6,174 nucleotides of DNA, from contig CAKPCF010000039.1 of the NCBI GenBank assembly GCA_934141445.1, forward strand, positions 1-6,174, in the 5' to 3' direction. Positions within the stretch are counted from its first letter, which is position 1, and the number at the start of each line of letters is the position of its first letter. Source of the DNA: an uncultured Clostridia bacterium. Lineage in GTDB: Bacteria > Bacillota > Clostridia > TANB77 > CAG-508. Position numbers and translations under genes: made by a program. This document shows positions 4,849 to 6,174 of this stretch, one piece after another. Below the pieces are notes generated by a model. The model was given only the letters and a program-made list of their open reading frames with translations, was not told where the DNA came from and made no database searches.

Positions 4849-6174
4849 TAAAACTATAAATTTTATTTCTTCTAATAAAATCTCATCTTGGTTTTCATTC
4901 AATATCTTAGCTTGTATCTTTCCAATACTATTTTCTGTTCCTGTTTTGTTTTTTGTAATAAATTTACAACTTATATTTATTTCTTTTTGAGATAATATTA
5001 TTGGGAGCATTGCATCTACATTTGAATTTCCATCACCTTTTTCAAGAATTCCTTTCATATCACCAGTATAATCAAGATTTTTTAATTCTAAAGTGTCTGA
5101 AAATTCTAATTGCAATTTGCTATTTACTGCACTTCTATATCCAATATTTTTCACATTTATCAGTACTGTAATTTCTTCTTCCTCTTTAATCATATTATCC
5201 AAAATACTTGTACTTTGATTTGCTTCCAAATATGGTTTAACAATTTTTTGTGGTATTATCGTACTATACTCTGTTTCTATTTCATCTGCTACCAATTCAA
5301 AATAACAATCAACATCTTGTTCTCCTGTTAATATATTTTCAGATTTAACTAGAGTTTTTAAAACACATGCTTTATCTGCTATAATATCTCCTAAATAATA
5401 AGTTACTATTTGTTTTTCTTCATCATACTCTATATTTATATTTTCCAAATCACATTCACCTGAAACATAAGGTAAATATTTACTTGTATGAAATATTGCT
5501 TTTACATTTTTTAATGTACTTCCTGAATTATTTACTAAATCTAATTGAAAATTAGTTTCATATCCTATCCCTTGATTTCTGTTGTAATCTATAGAAAATC
5601 TAGTAATAAAATTTGCCTTTTTAATTTTATTTTTTACTACATTAGTTTCTATTTCTTTTGCAAAATTTTTACTTTCTATATTTGCTTTAGTTTCAATATA
5701 TTGATCAGGAACACTTTCTATATATGTTTTATTATTATCTTCATCTATCGTATAATATCCTTTTTCATCTTTTTCAACTAAAGTTGATGATGGAAAGTAA
5801 GATATATATTCTTCAAGAGTTTGAAGCAAATTTGCTTTTAAATAGAAATTTATTTCTTTAGTTTCTCCTGCTAAAATATCTCCTATCTCATATTCTAATT
5901 TTGATTTATCTGTAGTAACAAAACCATAATCACCATTGTATGCTGATATTTCACCTTGTTCTACATTTTTTGCATATTTAGGGACATCAATTTTTGCAAT
6001 TACATTTTGCATATCAACATCTCCAACATTGTTTACTTTTAGTGTATACTTTAATCTTTTTCCTTCTAGTACATCATTTCCATCACCTATATCTACACTT
6101 AGGTTTGCTTCTAGTTTTGGTCCTTTTTCTGTTACTAATCCTACTTTATCTGCTATACTGCTTTCATACACTAC
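4723..6174 (-). CDS. Gene A, 5' segment: DUF11-like repeat surface protein (N-terminus beyond window)
   Basis: This frame is open from the right edge to a TGA at 4723-4725, giving 483 visible residues. The GTG at 6169-6171 is only an internal Val codon, because the frame is open upstream of it. Three divergent extracellular beta-sandwich repeats of DUF11/CARDB character follow one another at about residues 18-115, 185-300 and 308-440. The first two share a core motif, YEIGDILAGE and YYLGDIIADK, followed by beta strands. No catalytic residues are seen, so a structural stalk or adhesin role on the cell surface is inferred. A Glu/Lys-rich helix begins near residue 441. The last 17 residues before the TGA (from DTRRKGK onward) are abruptly Arg/Lys-rich and look like out-of-frame translation. 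The natural continuation is the +1 frame from about 4780 down to 3612. The signal peptide is not visible. Confidence 0.85.
   Translation of the reverse strand, partial: VVYESSIADKVGLVTEKGPKLEANLSVDIGDGNDVLEGKRLKYTLKVNNVGDVDMQNVIAKIDVPKYAKNVEQGEISAYNGDYGFVTTDKSKLEYEIGDILAGETKEINFYLKANLLQTLEEYISYFPSSTLVEKDEKGYYTIDEDNNKTYIESVPDQYIETKANIESKNFAKEIETNVVKNKIKKANFITRFSIDYNRNQGIGYETNFQLDLVNNSGSTLKNVKAIFHTSKYLPYVSGECDLENINIEYDEEKQIVTYYLGDIIADKACVLKTLVKSENILTGEQDVDCYFELVADEIETEYSTIIPQKIVKPYLEANQSTSILDNMIKEEEEITVLINVKNIGYRSAVNSKLQLEFSDTLELKNLDYTGDMKGILEKGDGNSNVDAMLPIILSQKEINISCKFITKNKTGTENSIGKIQAKILNENQDEILLEEIKFIVLNDKLTEFEQEKLEEEKIRKEQEKKDTRRKGKSRARKNKKRR
4777..4800 (-). other. Apparent +1 frameshift site in gene A at or near an A6 run
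   Basis: On the coding strand the upstream frame reads Glu-Lys-Lys across six A (plus-strand T6 at 4777-4782) and then turns into an Arg-rich tail ending at TGA 4723. Removing one base, most simply one A, joins it to IQEEKEKAEQEK and preserves the Glu/Lys helix. The junction cannot be above 4800, because the downstream frame has TAA at 4797-4799. It is unlikely to be below 4777, where the upstream frame loses its composition. The cause may be a sequencing indel, a mutation, transcriptional slippage or a phase-variable tract. Confidence 0.8.

Noticed and set aside
4525..4990. Plus-strand open frames rich in Leu, Phe and Ser that resemble membrane proteins
   Set aside because: They are antisense to the Glu/Lys and Asn-rich coding tracts, whose complements read as Leu, Phe and Ser codons. 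They have no ribosome sites, and the minus strand has clear domains.
1..6174. Alternative genetic code with TGA as tryptophan (Mollicutes-like)
   Set aside because: Tryptophan is encoded by TGG in all domains read, and TGA appears in frame only at ends of frameshifted segments.

Overview
The window is AT-rich (roughly 30% G+C by eye). All of its coding is on the minus strand, so the genes read from high to low coordinates. Lysine, asparagine and isoleucine dominate the proteins, tryptophan is TGG throughout, and no in-frame TGA is read as sense. One product ends in an LPSTG sortase signal, and a strong AGGTGG ribosome site precedes the second gene. Together these suggest a low-G+C Gram-positive bacterium, probably of the gut Clostridia type, using the standard bacterial code. 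The species cannot be named from the sequence.

The layout is two large surface-protein genes in tandem. Gene A (6174 to 3612) enters from the right edge without its N-terminus. Its order is three DUF11-like beta-sandwich repeats, a Glu/Lys-rich helix, an Asn-rich spacer, an SdrD_B-like domain with an EF-hand-like loop, another DUF11-like repeat, then the LPSTG wall-anchor signal. Gene B (3600 to beyond position 1) starts 11 bases after gene A stops, so the two form an operon that is probably translationally coupled. Its order is a signal peptide, a probable thioester (TED) adhesin domain, a Cys/His-rich insert, three DUF11-like repeats and an SdrD_B-like domain that leaves the window at the left edge. 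A C-terminal anchor for gene B would lie outside the window.

Both genes are broken by one apparent frameshift, and both breaks have the same sense (one base too many). In gene A it falls at or near a run of six A within the Glu/Lys helix (4777-4800). In gene B it falls just after the signal-peptide region (about 3415-3431). Downstream of each break the correct frame stays open for hundreds of codons with clear domain content and no plausible start of its own. Each pair of open frames is therefore one gene. The breaks may be sequencing or assembly indels, recent mutations, or, for the A run, a length-variable contingency tract. The sequence alone cannot decide.

Taken together, this looks like a cell-surface adhesin operon: gene B as a tip-like protein with a covalent host-binding head, and gene A as a wall-anchored stalk-like partner. 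That division of labour is inference. No sortase, regulator, RNA gene, mobile element, CRISPR array or terminator is visible, and there is no non-coding gap longer than 11 bases.
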